This document shows, in pieces, positions 33,761 to 46,255 of a stretch of DNA of 64,000 nucleotides. How positions within the stretch are numbered: the first letter of the stretch is position 1; every line of letters starts with the position of its first letter. A model generated the notes under the pieces. The model ran no database searches. It worked only from the letters and a program-made list of their open reading frames with translations, and was not told where the DNA came from. Made by a program: the position numbers and the translations under genes. Source of the DNA: Eutrigla gurnardus (Eukaryota; Chordata; Actinopteri; Perciformes; Triglidae); NCBI GenBank assembly GCA_963514095.1, contig OY741267.1, forward strand, positions 29,572,856 to 29,636,855, read 5' to 3'.

Positions 33761-34732
33761 AAGTCTGGTCCCCCGTCATCAAAGTCTGGCCCCCCATTAT
33801 GGAAGTCTGGTCCTCCGTCATCAGTCTGGTCCCCCATCATGGAAGTCTGGTCCCCCGTCATCGAAATCAGGTCCCCCATCATGGAAGTCTGGTCCCCCGT
33901 CATCAGTCTGGGCCCCTGTCTTCGAAGTCTGGTCCCCCATCATCGAAGTCTGGTCCTCCATCATGGAAGTCAGGTCCCCCGTCATCGAAATCAGGTCCCC
34001 CATCATGGAAGTCTGGTCCCCCATCATGGAAGTCTGGTCCCCCGTCATCGAAGTCTGGTCCCCCGTCATCAAAGTCTGGTCCCCCATCATGGAAGTCTGG
34101 TCCCCCGTCATCGAAGTCTGGTCCCCCGTCATCAAAGTCTGGTCCCCCGTCATTGAAGTCAGGTCCCCCATCATGGAAGTCTGGTCCCCCGTCATCAGTC
34201 TGGGCCCCTGTCTTCGACGTCTGGTCCCCCATCATCGAAGTCTGGTCCCCCATCATGGAAGTCAGGTCCCCCATCATGGAAGTCTGGTCCCCCATCATGG
34301 AAGTCTGGTCCCCCGTCATCGAAGTCTGGTCCTCCGTCATCAGTCTGGTCCCCCGTTATCGAAGTCTGGTCCCCGATCATCGAAGTCAGGTCCCCCATCA
34401 TGGAAATCTGGTCCCCCGTCATCGAAGTCTGGTCCCGTCATCGAATTCTGGTCCCCCGTCATCAAAGTCTGGTCCCCCATCATGGAAGTCTGGTCCCCCG
34501 TCATGGAAGTCTGGTCCCCCATCATGGAAGTCTGGTCCCCCATCATGGAAGTCTGGTCCCCCGTCATGGAAGTCTGGTCCCCCGTCATGGAATTCTGGTC
34601 CCCCGTCATCAAAGTCTGGTCCCCCGTCATGGAATCTGGTCCCCCATCATGGAAGTCTGGTCCCCCATCATGGAAGTCTGGTCCCCCATCATGGAAGTCT
34701 GGTCCCCCGTCATGGAAGTCTGGTCCCCCGTC
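33761..34732. repeat. 21-bp minisatellite, about 46 copies
   Basis: Unit AAGTCTGGTCCCCC(A/G)TCAT(C/G)G in head-to-tail order for about 970 bp, with some 18-bp units lacking one triplet and a few single-base gaps. Because 21 is a multiple of 3 and the unit lacks stops, long frames stay open on both strands. Two segments of several units are repeated about 292 bp apart (near 33901 and 34193). Confidence 0.97.
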
Positions 34733-36233
34733 CATATGTTTCCCCTTTATGCCTCCCTGAACCTGACTCCATCTCTCACCCCGACCAGAGGAGGGAACAC
34801 CATTGTTGTGGGACAGAAACACCATCTGAAGTGGGAGAGATCATAGGGAGATGATATAATGACACGCATTACCAGCCGACCAATCACAGCGTGAAGCGAC
34901 TCCCCCACTGTCAGACATCGGAAATTTGTGGGGGCGGCGGGTTTCCGGAGCTCTCGGATCATTTCGACGAGTGCCTGTCGAAACGTCATCGCTCTCTCGA
35001 AAACAACTTATCACGCCCACTTGATGCGGCGTCCGCCAGGTGTTGTGGGGAGGAAGCATGCAGGAATGTCACTTCTCTCTCCAGCTCTGTTTTCATTCTT
35101 CGCACGACATATTTGAACAGCGTTGGACCGAAGACGGTGAATGTGCTTAAAGAAAGATGTCTGCCATTATCACCGTTTGCAGATGAACTCCCGCCGATCG
35201 AGAGCGACCGGTTTTAAACACAGACCGGTCGCACCAAACTTCACTAGCTTGTTTTTTCTTTGTGTTGCCAATCTGGTTTTTAAGATCTTGTAAAGTTTAT
35301 GCTGCAAAAAAATAAATAAATATAAAAACAAATTATAAGATTTTTGTTAATTAAGTTTAGGAGGGAATTAGGTATGTAGGGAAGTGCAGAGCGCAACAAG
35401 GGAAAGGGAGGAAAGATGACCTCAACCTCAACATAATTATTGTGAAGGGCCCTCTGAGAGCAGAGAGGGAGAGAGAGAGAGCTGTGGCAGGTTTTGTGGA
35501 TATATCCAAATATAGATACAGTGCCGATAGACAGGGGACGGGGGAGGGAGAGGGGGAGTTTTTCCAAATTCTTCATTTCCTCATCTGATCCATAATAAAT
35601 AAAGGGAATTTGTAGAGTGTGGAGAAAATGGACAGGCCTCAGATAGCAAGTGATTTGTGCACCAGGCGGATATAGAAACAGTAGATCTGCTGCTGGAAAC
35701 ACAGGGAAGAGGAGCTTTTTTATTTTTATTTATAGGCACAACCACCGCAACAGATCGATAGTCCCCGAAACCGGAGCCGAGGTATCGTGAGGCACCCCTT
35801 CCCGCGGCGGGGGGCTGCCAGGTCACGGGATACTGCAAGGTTACAGATAACAGAATCCCCCATACTGGGGATGACACACCGCGATACGACGCTTCCTCTC
35901 GACGCAGCACATAGCGAGCGACGCCACGAGAGGATGAGGTCATCTATGCACTACCCTGGCACCGACAGCCGCCATAATTCTTTCCCGTTTTGTCAAGTAT
36001 GGAATGAGTCATTTGGTATCGATCAACAAGCCCGTAAAAAGCAATAAAAAACCTGCTTACTGCTCCGCGGAAGAACATAACAAACTTTGGACTTCGACTT
36101 GATAATTTTATTACGCCAATATTTTTGTTTTTACAATTTCTTAGCCATCACGAAACCATTTTTCACCCCCTGCTTGTCTCCTCGCCTCCTGTCCCCTCTC
36201 TCCCCCTCCCCCTCCTCGTGTTTCCTCCCCCAG

Positions 36234-36362
36234 CTCCGTCAGGCAGGGAGTCAAGTACCAGTTCACGATCCAAGTGGAAGCAGACGGTCTCCTCAGCGAT
36301 CCCTCCTCGCCTCTCCTCTACACCCACGGGCAGTCCTACTGCGGAGACGGCCTCACACAGGG
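36234..36362 (+). CDS. pappa2: pappa2 coding exon 12: central region
   Basis: Residues 1099-1141 plus two bases. SSVRQGVKYQFTIQVEADG aligns with the PAPP-A2 stretch after FTD, and THGQSYCGDGLTQ begins the Cys-rich segment finished in exon 13. The donor GTCTGT at 36363 is weak, but among nearby GT sites it is the only one giving the phase 2 that exon 13 needs. Acceptor CCCCCAG at 36233. Confidence 0.85.
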
Positions 36363-36440
36363 GTCTGTGCACTCTCCGCCGGCTGTTTCAACACGATGGT
36401 AGACGGTGTGGGAAATGACGATGCTAATCTCTCTCTGCAG

Positions 36441-36526
36441 GACGGAAGAGTGTGACGACGGGAATCTGTTGGACGGCGACGGCTGCTCTAAGAAGTGCCA
36501 CAAGGAGATGGGCTTCAACTGTAATG
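36441..36526 (+). CDS. pappa2: pappa2 coding exon 13: Cys-rich CDDGN repeat
   Basis: Residues 1142-1170 plus one base: TEECDDGNLLDGDGCSKKC and GFNCNG. The CDDGN..DGDGCS..C pattern is a small calcium-type Cys-rich repeat also found in other secreted proteins. The preceding intron is only 78 bp. Acceptor CTGCAG at 36440, donor GTGAGC. Confidence 0.92.
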
Positions 36527-38064
36527 GTGAGCGGTCCATCCCGGGGTTCGAACACAGACGTACGGTTCTCCTCCCCCGGCGTACTACATCAAAACCCACC
36601 ACCTCTGCCCTCCGTTACATGCGAAACATGAACACCATATAAACTTTTAGTGTAAGAGAGCAGAAATCTCTCGTTTGTGCACGCAGCAGTAATACGAAAA
36701 AAAAATTCAAGCCAATCAAATTTAATTTACAAGACATAAAAGCTTCTGGCTTGAACCGATTCCACAGACCATTAATGTAGCATCGCCCCAACGTAAGAGG
36801 AAACAGATGAGCCGAAGAGTGAAAAAAAAAGTAACTTTATTCTTTCGCTAAGTCACAAGTCTTGTATAGAATCCTTAAGGATGTTTGACATCAGGCTGGC
36901 CGGGAAACAGCAGAAAAACACATTTCAGCAGTAACGCTTGGGTTTCAAAACACATGTCGGGCATGTTTCCTTTATTAAATAAGTTTTGGGCTTTATAACA
37001 TTTCAAGCAATTGATACAGGCTTGGGAATATTGATAAATGAAGTGTATTGATTTGTATTAAACATCGTGTTGTGGTTTTGGAGGAAGAGAGAGAAAAAAA
37101 AATCATCTCACACTAACAGTTGTGTTTAAGACATCGTTGCCATTTTTATTTGATATGCTTTATGTAAAGTAAGTGATCTTTTATTATCAAATCACATCTG
37201 CAACAGTGGGCCAGCTCTCCCCAGTGAGAGAGATCATAACCAGCTGGAAAAGCCTCTCGCCGCTTCTGACGATTGTTGTACGCTGACCCCCGCACTTAAA
37301 AGGATTGGAAGGTCGGAATCAAATCATTATTCCTGGTCCTTTTTCTCGCTAATGTTGTTTTGTTAGTTTTTTCTTCTTCGTCCAACGAGAAGGAAAGAAC
37401 AACTGCGGTCAGGGTTCAGGCCAGGTTAATGTCTGGTGAGGTCTTTTGTTTTCGGCAAAATGCCTGATTTGCTCTGAGAATTAAGACCCAAAGATTTATG
37501 GCAAGACGAGAACCATTAAGAAACCCTTGAGTTGTCGTGTGGCTTAAAACAGATTCACCTGTTAAGGAACCTCGACCACACGTTGTGCTTCAGTCTTTAA
37601 CTCCACTCTGCATCCAAATGCACACAAAGTGCCATAAATACAGTCGTATCAATGCAGGGACACACCGTCTACGTCTGTCTTCCCACGTTTCCGTTGCTAT
37701 GCAACAGCCTTGCATCGACCTGCAGGTCGTCCTGCAAAATAACCACAAAATAAATTGGAATAAGTGCTGTCTGGAGCACGCAGCAGGCCACAACAAGGAT
37801 GGGGAGTTTACCCAGAATTCATTGTAAGCACAAGGTCGAAGAACAGCATGCGTTCCTCGACCTCGAAGTCACATAATCAGCTGTTTTGCCCGCGTACCAA
37901 CGTCTCTGTTTCTCATTGGAACGACGGAGTCGCCAACGCCACAGCGACGCGAGGAGTCGGCTCCACTCCTGTGGCGTGTGGTGTGCCTCTTCCTCCTACT
38001 CCTCCTCTTCCTCAGCTTTAAAATTCACCCTCAGCGTTCACCCCTCTTGGTTTTTTTTTAGATT

Positions 38065-38086
38065 TCACACACACACACACATATAT

Positions 38087-38138
<52 letters not shown>
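38065..38138. repeat. (CA)n(TA)n compound microsatellite
   Basis: About eight CA units, a short interruption, then about 24 AT units. Confidence 0.95.
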
Positions 38139-38140
<2 letters not shown>

Positions 38141-39561
38141 CATTAAGCCACTCAAAGGACGTGACCGGACGGTGGAGATGATGTTTCTTGCTTCCATTGT
38201 AGGCCGTGTGGCGTCATTATTGTGTGGAGAGTAAACGGGGTCGGTGTTGGGAGAGCTTGTTACAGGGCTAAAATTTCCATCATCCAGTCAATTTATTTGT
38301 GAGCCCCCCCCCTCCTCTCCCGCCAAGGCAAGCCATGTCGTGACTGAAGCTATTACATCTCTTGTTTTACAATAAAAGACATCATGACCAGGAAGGAAAA
38401 CAACTTGGCAAAAACAGCTTTTTACAAATTGCAACACTTAAAACCAATTATTCAGTTGTACTTCTTCGTCATAGATAGAATATTTGTTTGGGTTTTCTTG
38501 CCACGTTCTCTCGACCCAGTTAACTCCGACTCCGCCGAGTTGCCCTCGCTCTCGTATCCGTCGCGTTCGCAGGGCTCACTGTAGCGCCGCGGCGACCGCA
38601 CCGACTCCATTTATAGTTGCCAGACGAGCCGCGGACAAGCTGCGTTTGTTAAACACGTTTTTGTTTTATAGATTATTTGACTTTTTTTTTTAACTGCCTG
38701 ATTAAATAAAGGTTACATTGCACAATATGATTACAGCATGCGGGGGCCTTCGATAAAAAACAGATGGTCTTAAATCGAAGTCAGAGATTGTCGAGTCGTC
38801 CCTCTTTTGTGAGGTCTTGAAAAACGTGTGGAATTAATGGGACTTAATCATTTTTACAGGTGTTGTTCAAAGCTGGGGGGGTTGGGGGGGGGGTTCACTT
38901 GGTGCCGTGTTGCCAAAAGGTCTCGGGGTGACAATATGCCATTGAATTGTGTTTTTCTTCTTTCTTTTTCTTTGATCAGAAACATGTTTTTGGTGAATAT
39001 TCGGAGCCAAAATGGTCAGCGCTGACTCTCTGACACAGCACTGTCTGTCGAACTTCTGCAGCTGTCCAGATGTTAATGAGGCCAAACGTCTGAAGTGTCT
39101 CTATGTTTTTTCCGCCCAATTTTTATGAATAGCTGCTGCATTACAAGCTGTTTTGTTCGAGCTCGAGTTTCCCCCCGCTCTGTTTGTGATGCACGTTAAT
39201 TAAGTTAGCGCCGTTACTCTATTGCACGTGTATTCATTGCTCATAGCTCAGGTGCAACAGTGTTACGGGAAACACAATCGCCAATTCTTGTTTTCTTTTT
39301 TTTTCCTCCTCCATGCCGAAATTCACATATCATCAATTACGTCCGAAAGGAAAAGAGCATGTTGGCTTAGAAACAACTCAACTCAACAACAATGTAACTC
39401 AACATAACAACTGCTCAAGACACAGCACGATTGTTTTTTCTACATTTCTCTACTTTTTCAAACGCTATTGTTTGACTAATGAGCAGTGAGTCTACTGGTT
39501 CTTGTCCACAACATTTCATTGCATTGTGACTGCGTGTCAACGTGCATATGACAAATAAAGC

Positions 39562-40249
39562 TTAAAGGAGTCATAACCTGGTTTTATACGTATCCAGCCC
39601 CCCTTGGATCGCTTTGGATCAATTCGTAAAACTTATTAGAAAAAAAAAAAAAAATTTTAATCAAACATTGAGCTTGTTCTGACCCTTTTTCGTACCGCGA
39701 TTTTATCACGCGAGATTACGCGCGAGGTTTTGACTGGTCCGGATGTGCATTGTATAATATGTAATGAGGCGCGCGTTGATTCGCCGCAGGAAGGACAGAG
39801 CCGGGGGGGCTTGCCTGCATGCAGACTCCAAAACATAAACAGCCCCCTGTCATGGCGCACACACTAAATGACGAACCTTACGGAATTCAGGCATTTATGT
39901 ACGAACCAGAGTCGGAACCCGAACCGGAGAGTGAAGAGCCAGAGACGGTTGAAGAGACACGTTTACAGCAGGACGTCAGGTAGCGGACGGGGGGGGGGTT
40001 GGGTGGTGAAAGAGGGGTGGGCTTATGCAAGTAGCCTCCACGGTGACGTCACCGTAGGCGCAGAATCAAAATCTCGTGCTTTAGGAATGCACACCCTTGT
40101 GTGCTATTCCTGTTCGGAAAAAGAGCAGAAGCGAAAAAACGGCGCCACTTTCAAACTCCAGCCTTTCAGGCAAGTTTCAACTGAGGTCAAACACAGATAT
40201 GCATGTTTTAACAAGAGAAATTGCGATTTCCTGGTGATGACTCCTTTAA
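39562..40249. mobile_element. TTAA-ended inverted-repeat element (MITE)
   Basis: Left end TTAAAGGAGTCATAACCTGG and right end CCTGGTGATGACTCCTTTAA are inverted repeats with two mismatches in 20 bp. TTAA at both ends fits a piggyBac-like target site, although the next bases are not the usual CCC. 688 bp with no transposase frame. Confidence 0.65.
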
Positions 40250-40314
40250 AATTGAAATTTTAAAATGTTTCTCACCGTTTCTACGTGCAAACTCCGACCG
40301 ACTGATGAAGGCCA

Positions 40315-40980
40315 CGAGATGCGGTCGAAACCTTCTGGAAAACGCTAGCTAGCTTGACCTACTGGCATTAATAGGCAGGTTGAAGGCATTAGCATAAGGA
40401 AACCCGTCGCTTGCAGATGGACAGAGTCACGCGGCAACATTTCCGACAGTATATATCTCGTCCTGCGACTCCCAAACAATCCAGGATGCGGTCGAAACCT
40501 TCCAGAAAAAGCTAGCTAGCTTGAAATGCTGGCATTAAAAGGCAGGTTGAAGGCATTAGCATAAGGAAACCCGTCGCTTGCAGATGAACCGAGTCGCGTG
40601 GGAACATTTCCGACAGCATATATCTCGTCTTTCGACTCCCAAACAATCACAACTGTGGTCGAAACCTCCCGGAAAAAGCTAGCTAGCTTGAAATGCTGGC
40701 ATTAAAAGGCAGGTTGAAGACATTAGCATAAGGAAACCCGTCGCTTGCAGATGAACCGAGTCACGCGGGAACATTTCCGACAGCATATATCTCGTCTTTC
40801 GACTCCCAAACAATCACAACTGTGGTCGAAACCTCCCGGAAAAAGCTAGCTAGCTTGACCTGCTGGCATTAAAAGGCAGGTTGAAGGCATTAGCATAAGG
40901 AAACCTGTCGCCTGCAGATGAACCGTGTGGGAACATTTCCGACAGCATATATCTCGTCCTTTGACACCCAGACAATCATC
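40315..40980. repeat. 167-bp tandem array, four copies
   Basis: The word GGTCGAAACCT recurs at 40323, 40490, 40657 and 40824, spacing exactly 167 bp. Each unit holds GCTAGCTAGCTTGA, GGCAGGTTGAAG, GCATTAGCATAAGGAAAC and TTTCCGACAGCATATATCTC. The fourth copy has a short internal gap and decays near 40980. Confidence 0.96.
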
Positions 40981-41729
40981 CGGTCGACTAATTGGCAGCC
41001 CTGGTTTTTCTGTCAACTTCTTTCCTGTTTTAGTATCAAATCTCCTGCCATAAAAAATATGCGTATCATGTTGCATTAGATGTTACTCTGGTGCTACTTT
41101 CCGCCCCCATTGACAGCTATTTATTGACTTTGTTTTATTTCCCCCTTGCTAAGTGTTATTTTTTTTTAAAGGGGTGATAAAAGTTGAGTTGCTAAAAAAA
41201 AAACCCAAAACATTCTCAATTTATTTGCAGACCCAATAATAGCAAAAAGAAATACCTTCTTGTCTGTAGGTTTGATTTCTGCTGGACGTGGAAGAACGCC
41301 GAGTCATCACTTTGATGGATTCTTTGCAGTTTGCAACACATCATCCTGCCGTTGCTACTCGTGACTTATAGAAGCTTCTGGGATTTAACTAACTGGCACA
41401 TGCGAGGTTCTCTTACTGCCTATTAACGCAACAAAAAAATATTGTTGTGATATTCAATAATTAATTGAAGTCAAAGTTCATCTCTTCCCATAATTTACGG
41501 CCTGTTGACAGCACGGAGAGTCGGATACGGATGACTTGACGTGGCTAACGTTGCGAGAGGCCAACGAAAACACGAAATAGATTTGCTCGGATTTGGTTCA
41601 CTGACAACTCGATTTTGGACGGGAGTCGATCAGTGGGGGATGAGTGTCGAACCCCTGCCAGATTAAGAAACCAGGCTTTATATCCTTTCATAAATCCTCC
41701 TGTCTCATTCTCCTCTCCGTCTCCCGAAG

Positions 41730-41929
41730 GTGAACCCAGCCAGTGTTATGTGTTCGACGGCGACGGCGTGTGCGAGGAGTTCGAGCGCGGCGGCTCCAGC
41801 GTTCGGGACTGCGGTTACTTCACACCTTTGGGCTACACAGACCAGTGGGCATCCACCGCCACCGCGTCTCACCAGGACCCCAACCGCTGTCCCGCCCACG
41901 CTGCCACTGGAGAACCATCACTTACCAAG
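41730..41929 (+). CDS. pappa2: pappa2 coding exon 14: central Cys-rich region
   Basis: Residues 1171-1237. GEPSQCYVFDGDGVCEEFER is a pappalysin signature (GDGVCE.FE). YTDQWAS..ATASHQDPNRCP and TGEPSLTK follow, the latter matching the TGEP region of PAPP-A2. Acceptor CCGAAG at 41729, donor GTATGG; phase 1 in, phase 0 out. Confidence 0.93.
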
Positions 41930-43762
41930 GTATGGAGTATGAACCACAGGGCACATAAAAGACTTCCAGATGACAATAAAACTCCCTGTGGAGGCCATTG
42001 TGGAAATCCCTCAAACCCCCGGGCCAGCAGCGTTAGCAGCTGGCCTGCGTTTCGACACACAACTTGAAAGACGTGTTCATCTCTGGTCCGGGTAGCACAG
42101 TGAGCTGGAGCAGAGCTCAGCTGAATCCTCATCGACGGGTCTCTCCAGACTGTGAAGGAGATGGATCATTTCAAAGTTCTATATATATATATCCACTCAG
42201 CCTCACTAGCACTGATGCAGGGCTGTTTCACCACCGTAAACGTGACGGTCCTGGATGGATATTCGGCGATTAGAGCAAATCAAACTGCTTCTGGGACACA
42301 TTTGGGGAAACCAAACAGACCAGACATCAGGTTAAGTTTTCTGCATCAGTTCTGGATAATTGAGATTAGTTTCCCGATGTTCATGGAGTTACAAAAACAG
42401 CTACAGTCATCTCCATTGAAATCAATACAACCCATCCATTTGAAGCTATATTATAACAGTTCTTCCAGCCTGTGGTGACTCAGTTTGACATGAGACCTCT
42501 ACTAAAGCAGATGTCCCCCAAAGAAGAAAGTCAATATTCAGCTTTTCTCTTCTTCATTTGTTCTTTGCAAACAAGCATTCTTTCTTTCTCTCTCTCTCTC
42601 TCTCTCGCTCTCCCCCCCTTTGCGTCGCTTATTATATTCTAATATTCTGAACGGTTAATCGAAAAATTACTATTATTATACGAGAGCCTTGTTTTCATGC
42701 TCAAGACAAACAAAGACAAAGGTTAAAGTGACCTCCATGAGAGAATGAAATTGCAAGCCTGTAATGTGTCAGCGTGTCATTGGTTGATAGAATTATTACA
42801 TATAAATATTTGAGTATGAAGAGACGACACATCCATGATCATTTTTTCTCTCCCGACATCTCCCATAAAATGTGTGCATTTTATCACATGACGGTGTGTT
42901 TAGAGGTGTGTTCAGGTGAAACTCGCTCCTCTACAATATGACACACGAAAAAAAAAAAAGAAAGAAAGAAAGAAAAAAATGCAGAGTTAAGTAAGTTCTG
43001 CTCGGTTGGGAAAAATACATGATTTCACTTTTAAATCTTCTCCTTTATCTTTACTGTTTAAAAAAAAGTTTTCTTTTTCTTTCACTAATTTATTTTTTCT
43101 TTACTTCAGTATCACCATTGCTATCTCTTTTATGTAATTTTCAGTAGTTTAATATCCTCGTTATCATTTATTTATTTTTTAACAAAGTGGTTTTTCCTTA
43201 ATATTTATTATAACCATGACTATCTTTGTAATCATAGAGGTATTTCCCTATCAGGAAATGGGCATTGACATTTAAAAACTGAACCGCCTGTTCTTATGTG
43301 CCCTGAAAACGTCAATAAACGAAGCAGAATATGATTTAAGCCCCTTTTATCATGGGAGGAGTGTCGGTGTCAGACACACTGGGTCCAACATCTCCGAGCT
43401 GGCTCACCTCCCGGGACTTTTCATGCTACCCTGCCCGAATGAGGAAAGGTGCGATAAACAAAACAGATCAAAGTTGCAGGAAGAAAGTCAGCATGGACTA
43501 TCGAGTGCTTCGCTACCAGAGACTGTTGGCTCTCCTCAAGACACGAAGTAGTGCAGCCGAATCCATGAAATTACTGATTATATTCAGATTATATGAACCT
43601 TTCATTGTTTGGCCGTAACGTCGACTACGTGACAAAACCACAAACGTGCCGATACGAGACGGACAGGTTTAAAGGTCCACTGAGGTCATCTTAATATCAG
43701 GAAAACCCATCATATTATTGTAATATAGTTAACACTGTGTGTGTCCTTGGTTGTGTGTGAAG
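41930..43762 (+). other. intron 14
   Basis: A 1.8-kb intron with a CT tract (about 42586-42612) and an A/G-rich stretch near 42948-42980. No gene was recognised. Confidence 0.7.
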
Positions 43763-43876
43763 CTCTGCAGGTACCAGCACCTGGAGGCGAGTGAGAAAGG
43801 GCCCACAGACTCCTGGTTCCCGTGCACGGCCCAGTCCGACACCAATAATGACCTGGAACATTCATTTTGGCTGAAG
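43763..43876 (+). CDS. pappa2: pappa2 coding exon 15
   Basis: Residues 1238-1275, phase 0 at both ends: LCRYQHLEASEKGPTDSWFP, then CTAQSDTNNDLEHSFWLK. The SWFPC and FWLK words match the corresponding PAPP-A2 segment. The acceptor GTGTGTGAAG has a poor pyrimidine tract; the donor GTACGT is good. Confidence 0.88.
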
Positions 43877-45299
<1,423 letters not shown>

Positions 45300-45435
45300 G
45301 TGGGGTTCGTCCATCCCGGAGTGGCGGCCTCCGTGATGGTGTACCTGGCCTCAGATGGCTCGTGGCTCGTGGAGCAGTGTCGGAGGACGGCCACCATCCT
45401 CCTGTTCGATACCACTGGCAAGAACCACTCACTCG
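45300..45435 (+). CDS. pappa2: pappa2 coding exon 16
   Basis: Residues 1276-1320 plus one base: VGFVHPGVAASVMVYLASDG and TTGKNHSL, a predicted beta-sandwich region with a PAPP-A2-like NHSLG at the end. Acceptor GATCCAG at 45299, donor GTACTT; phase 0 in, phase 1 out. The next intron is only 95 bp. Confidence 0.92.
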
Positions 45436-45530
45436 GTACTTTTGACGTATTTGATATATATTTGATAAAGGCAAACAACAGAATGGACAACAAAGCTAAA
45501 GGACTACTTGACACCCTTCCCTCCACCCAG

Positions 45531-45705
45531 GCACACATGACCTCTCATGCCATCGGAACCCACTGGTGGTGAACGTGACCCACGACCTCTCTCGACCCTT
45601 CTTCATCACGGCCTCTGTCATCCTCCTCTTCTCCTCCCCGTTTGTGGCGGTGGGAGGCGTGGCCCTGAGGACCTCCTGCCACTTCAGCACCTTCGCCCTG
45701 ACCGG
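45531..45705 (+). CDS. pappa2: pappa2 coding exon 17
   Basis: Residues 1321-1378 plus two bases: THDLSCHRNPLVVNVTHDLS, then SRPFFITASVILLFSSPFVA and GGVALRTSC. The acceptor CACCCAG at 45530 is firm. The donor is set by phase: exon 18 needs phase 2, and GTGCGC at 45706 is the only downstream GT before the next exon that I found giving it. The two other plausible donors, 45720 and near 45820, are phase 1. The product is then about 15 residues shorter here than human PAPP-A2. Confidence 0.82.
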
Positions 45706-45744
45706 GTGCGCATCAGAGGGTGGGCTCTCCCACAACTACCTACT

Positions 45745-45747
<3 letters not shown>

Positions 45748-45777
<30 letters not shown>
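45748..45777. repeat. (CA)n microsatellite
   Basis: About 15 CA units, 42 bp downstream of the exon 17 donor. Confidence 0.95.
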
Positions 45778-45782
<5 letters not shown>

Positions 45783-45845
45783 TGGCTTTCACACATGCAC
45801 ACATCTCATCCTACTCATCAGGTGCACACACAGAAATTGAGTTAT

Positions 45846-46010
45846 TTAAAGTGGCAGTCCGTAAGATTTGCTTCTAGCAGCCTCTTTGGCGGTATATATA
45901 TATATATCTATATGTATATATACATATAGATTTTTTTTGCTGAACTGTAATAACAACAGATACATTCCTAAAGTGACAGCCCCCCCGAAAACCTCGGACT
46001 ATCCCTTTAA
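45846..46010. mobile_element. small TTAA-ended element
   Basis: TTAAAGTGGCAGTCCGTAAG at the left and GGACTATCCCTTTAA at the right are imperfect inverted repeats ending in TTAA. 165 bp with an internal TA tract. Resembles small dispersed fish elements. Confidence 0.5.
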
Positions 46011-46118
46011 TTGGAGTGAATTTCCTGGCTCAGAAACAGTGATGAGTTTTGGGCCTCCTGGCTGCTTGCTCCGTCTCTCATCCCTCTCCTTCTCCCTCTT
46101 CCTGCATCCCTGAAATAG

Positions 46119-46184
46119 CTGTCTGCGGCAGCCGTGTCAGACAGACGGCTGCAGCCCTCCCCAGTTGGAGCACGCCTCCGTCAG
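46119..46184 (+). CDS. pappa2: pappa2 coding exon 18: start of first CCP module
   Basis: Residues 1379-1400 plus two bases: CLRQPCQTDGCSPPQLEHAS. CSPPQLEHASVRC is the opening of the first complement-control module. A stop codon 5 bp before the exon in this frame shows that it cannot start earlier. Acceptor AAATAG, donor GTAGGA; short exon (66 nt) followed by a 71-bp intron. Confidence 0.87.
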
Positions 46185-46255
46185 GTAGGATGAAACCCTG
46201 AACCATCACAACCACAGACAAAAAGGACCATCCACATATGAGTGTGTCTCTGTAG

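Larger units (their letters stand above)
32379..36233 (+). other. intron 11 (minisatellite-bearing)
   Basis: A 3.9-kb intron. It contains a CA tract (32637-32690), a GT tract (32788-32814), a GA tract (33413-33440), a 32-bp unit repeated twice (33538-33601) and the 21-bp minisatellite at 33761-34732. The part from 34740 to 36200 is unique-looking, with a short GC-rich stretch at about 35750-35945. Long open frames on both strands within this intron come from repeats, not genes. Confidence 0.8.
36527..41729 (+). other. intron 13
   Basis: A 5.2-kb intron. It carries a CA/TA compound microsatellite (38065-38138), a TTAA-ended inverted-repeat element (39562-40249) and a 167-bp tandem array (about 40315-40980). 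No gene was seen in the remainder. Confidence 0.75.
45706..46118 (+). other. intron 17, largely repeats
   Basis: A 413-bp intron made mostly of a CA tract (45748-45777) and a small TTAA-ended element (about 45846-46010) with an internal TA tract. A long pyrimidine run leads to the TAG acceptor at 46118. Confidence 0.7.

Noticed and set aside
33761..34732. CRISPR-like array
   Set aside because: Units are contiguous with no unique spacers, and the locus is a fish gene intron. The 167-bp array at 40315 also lacks repeat-spacer structure.
33612..34854. Open frames of 382, 351 and 159 codons on + and several on - across the minisatellite
   Set aside because: They consist almost wholly of the 21-bp unit read in different frames, lie within intron 11 and have no recognisable domain; their length follows from a stop-free unit of 3n bases.
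36527..36560. tRNA-like GGGGTTCGAA word
   Set aside because: Only a B-box-like word; no A box or cloverleaf could be formed around it, and it lies just after the exon 13 donor.
45706..45830. Longer exon 17 ending at 45719 or near 45820
   Set aside because: Both donors give phase 1, and exon 18 can only be entered in phase 2 because of the stop just before its acceptor.
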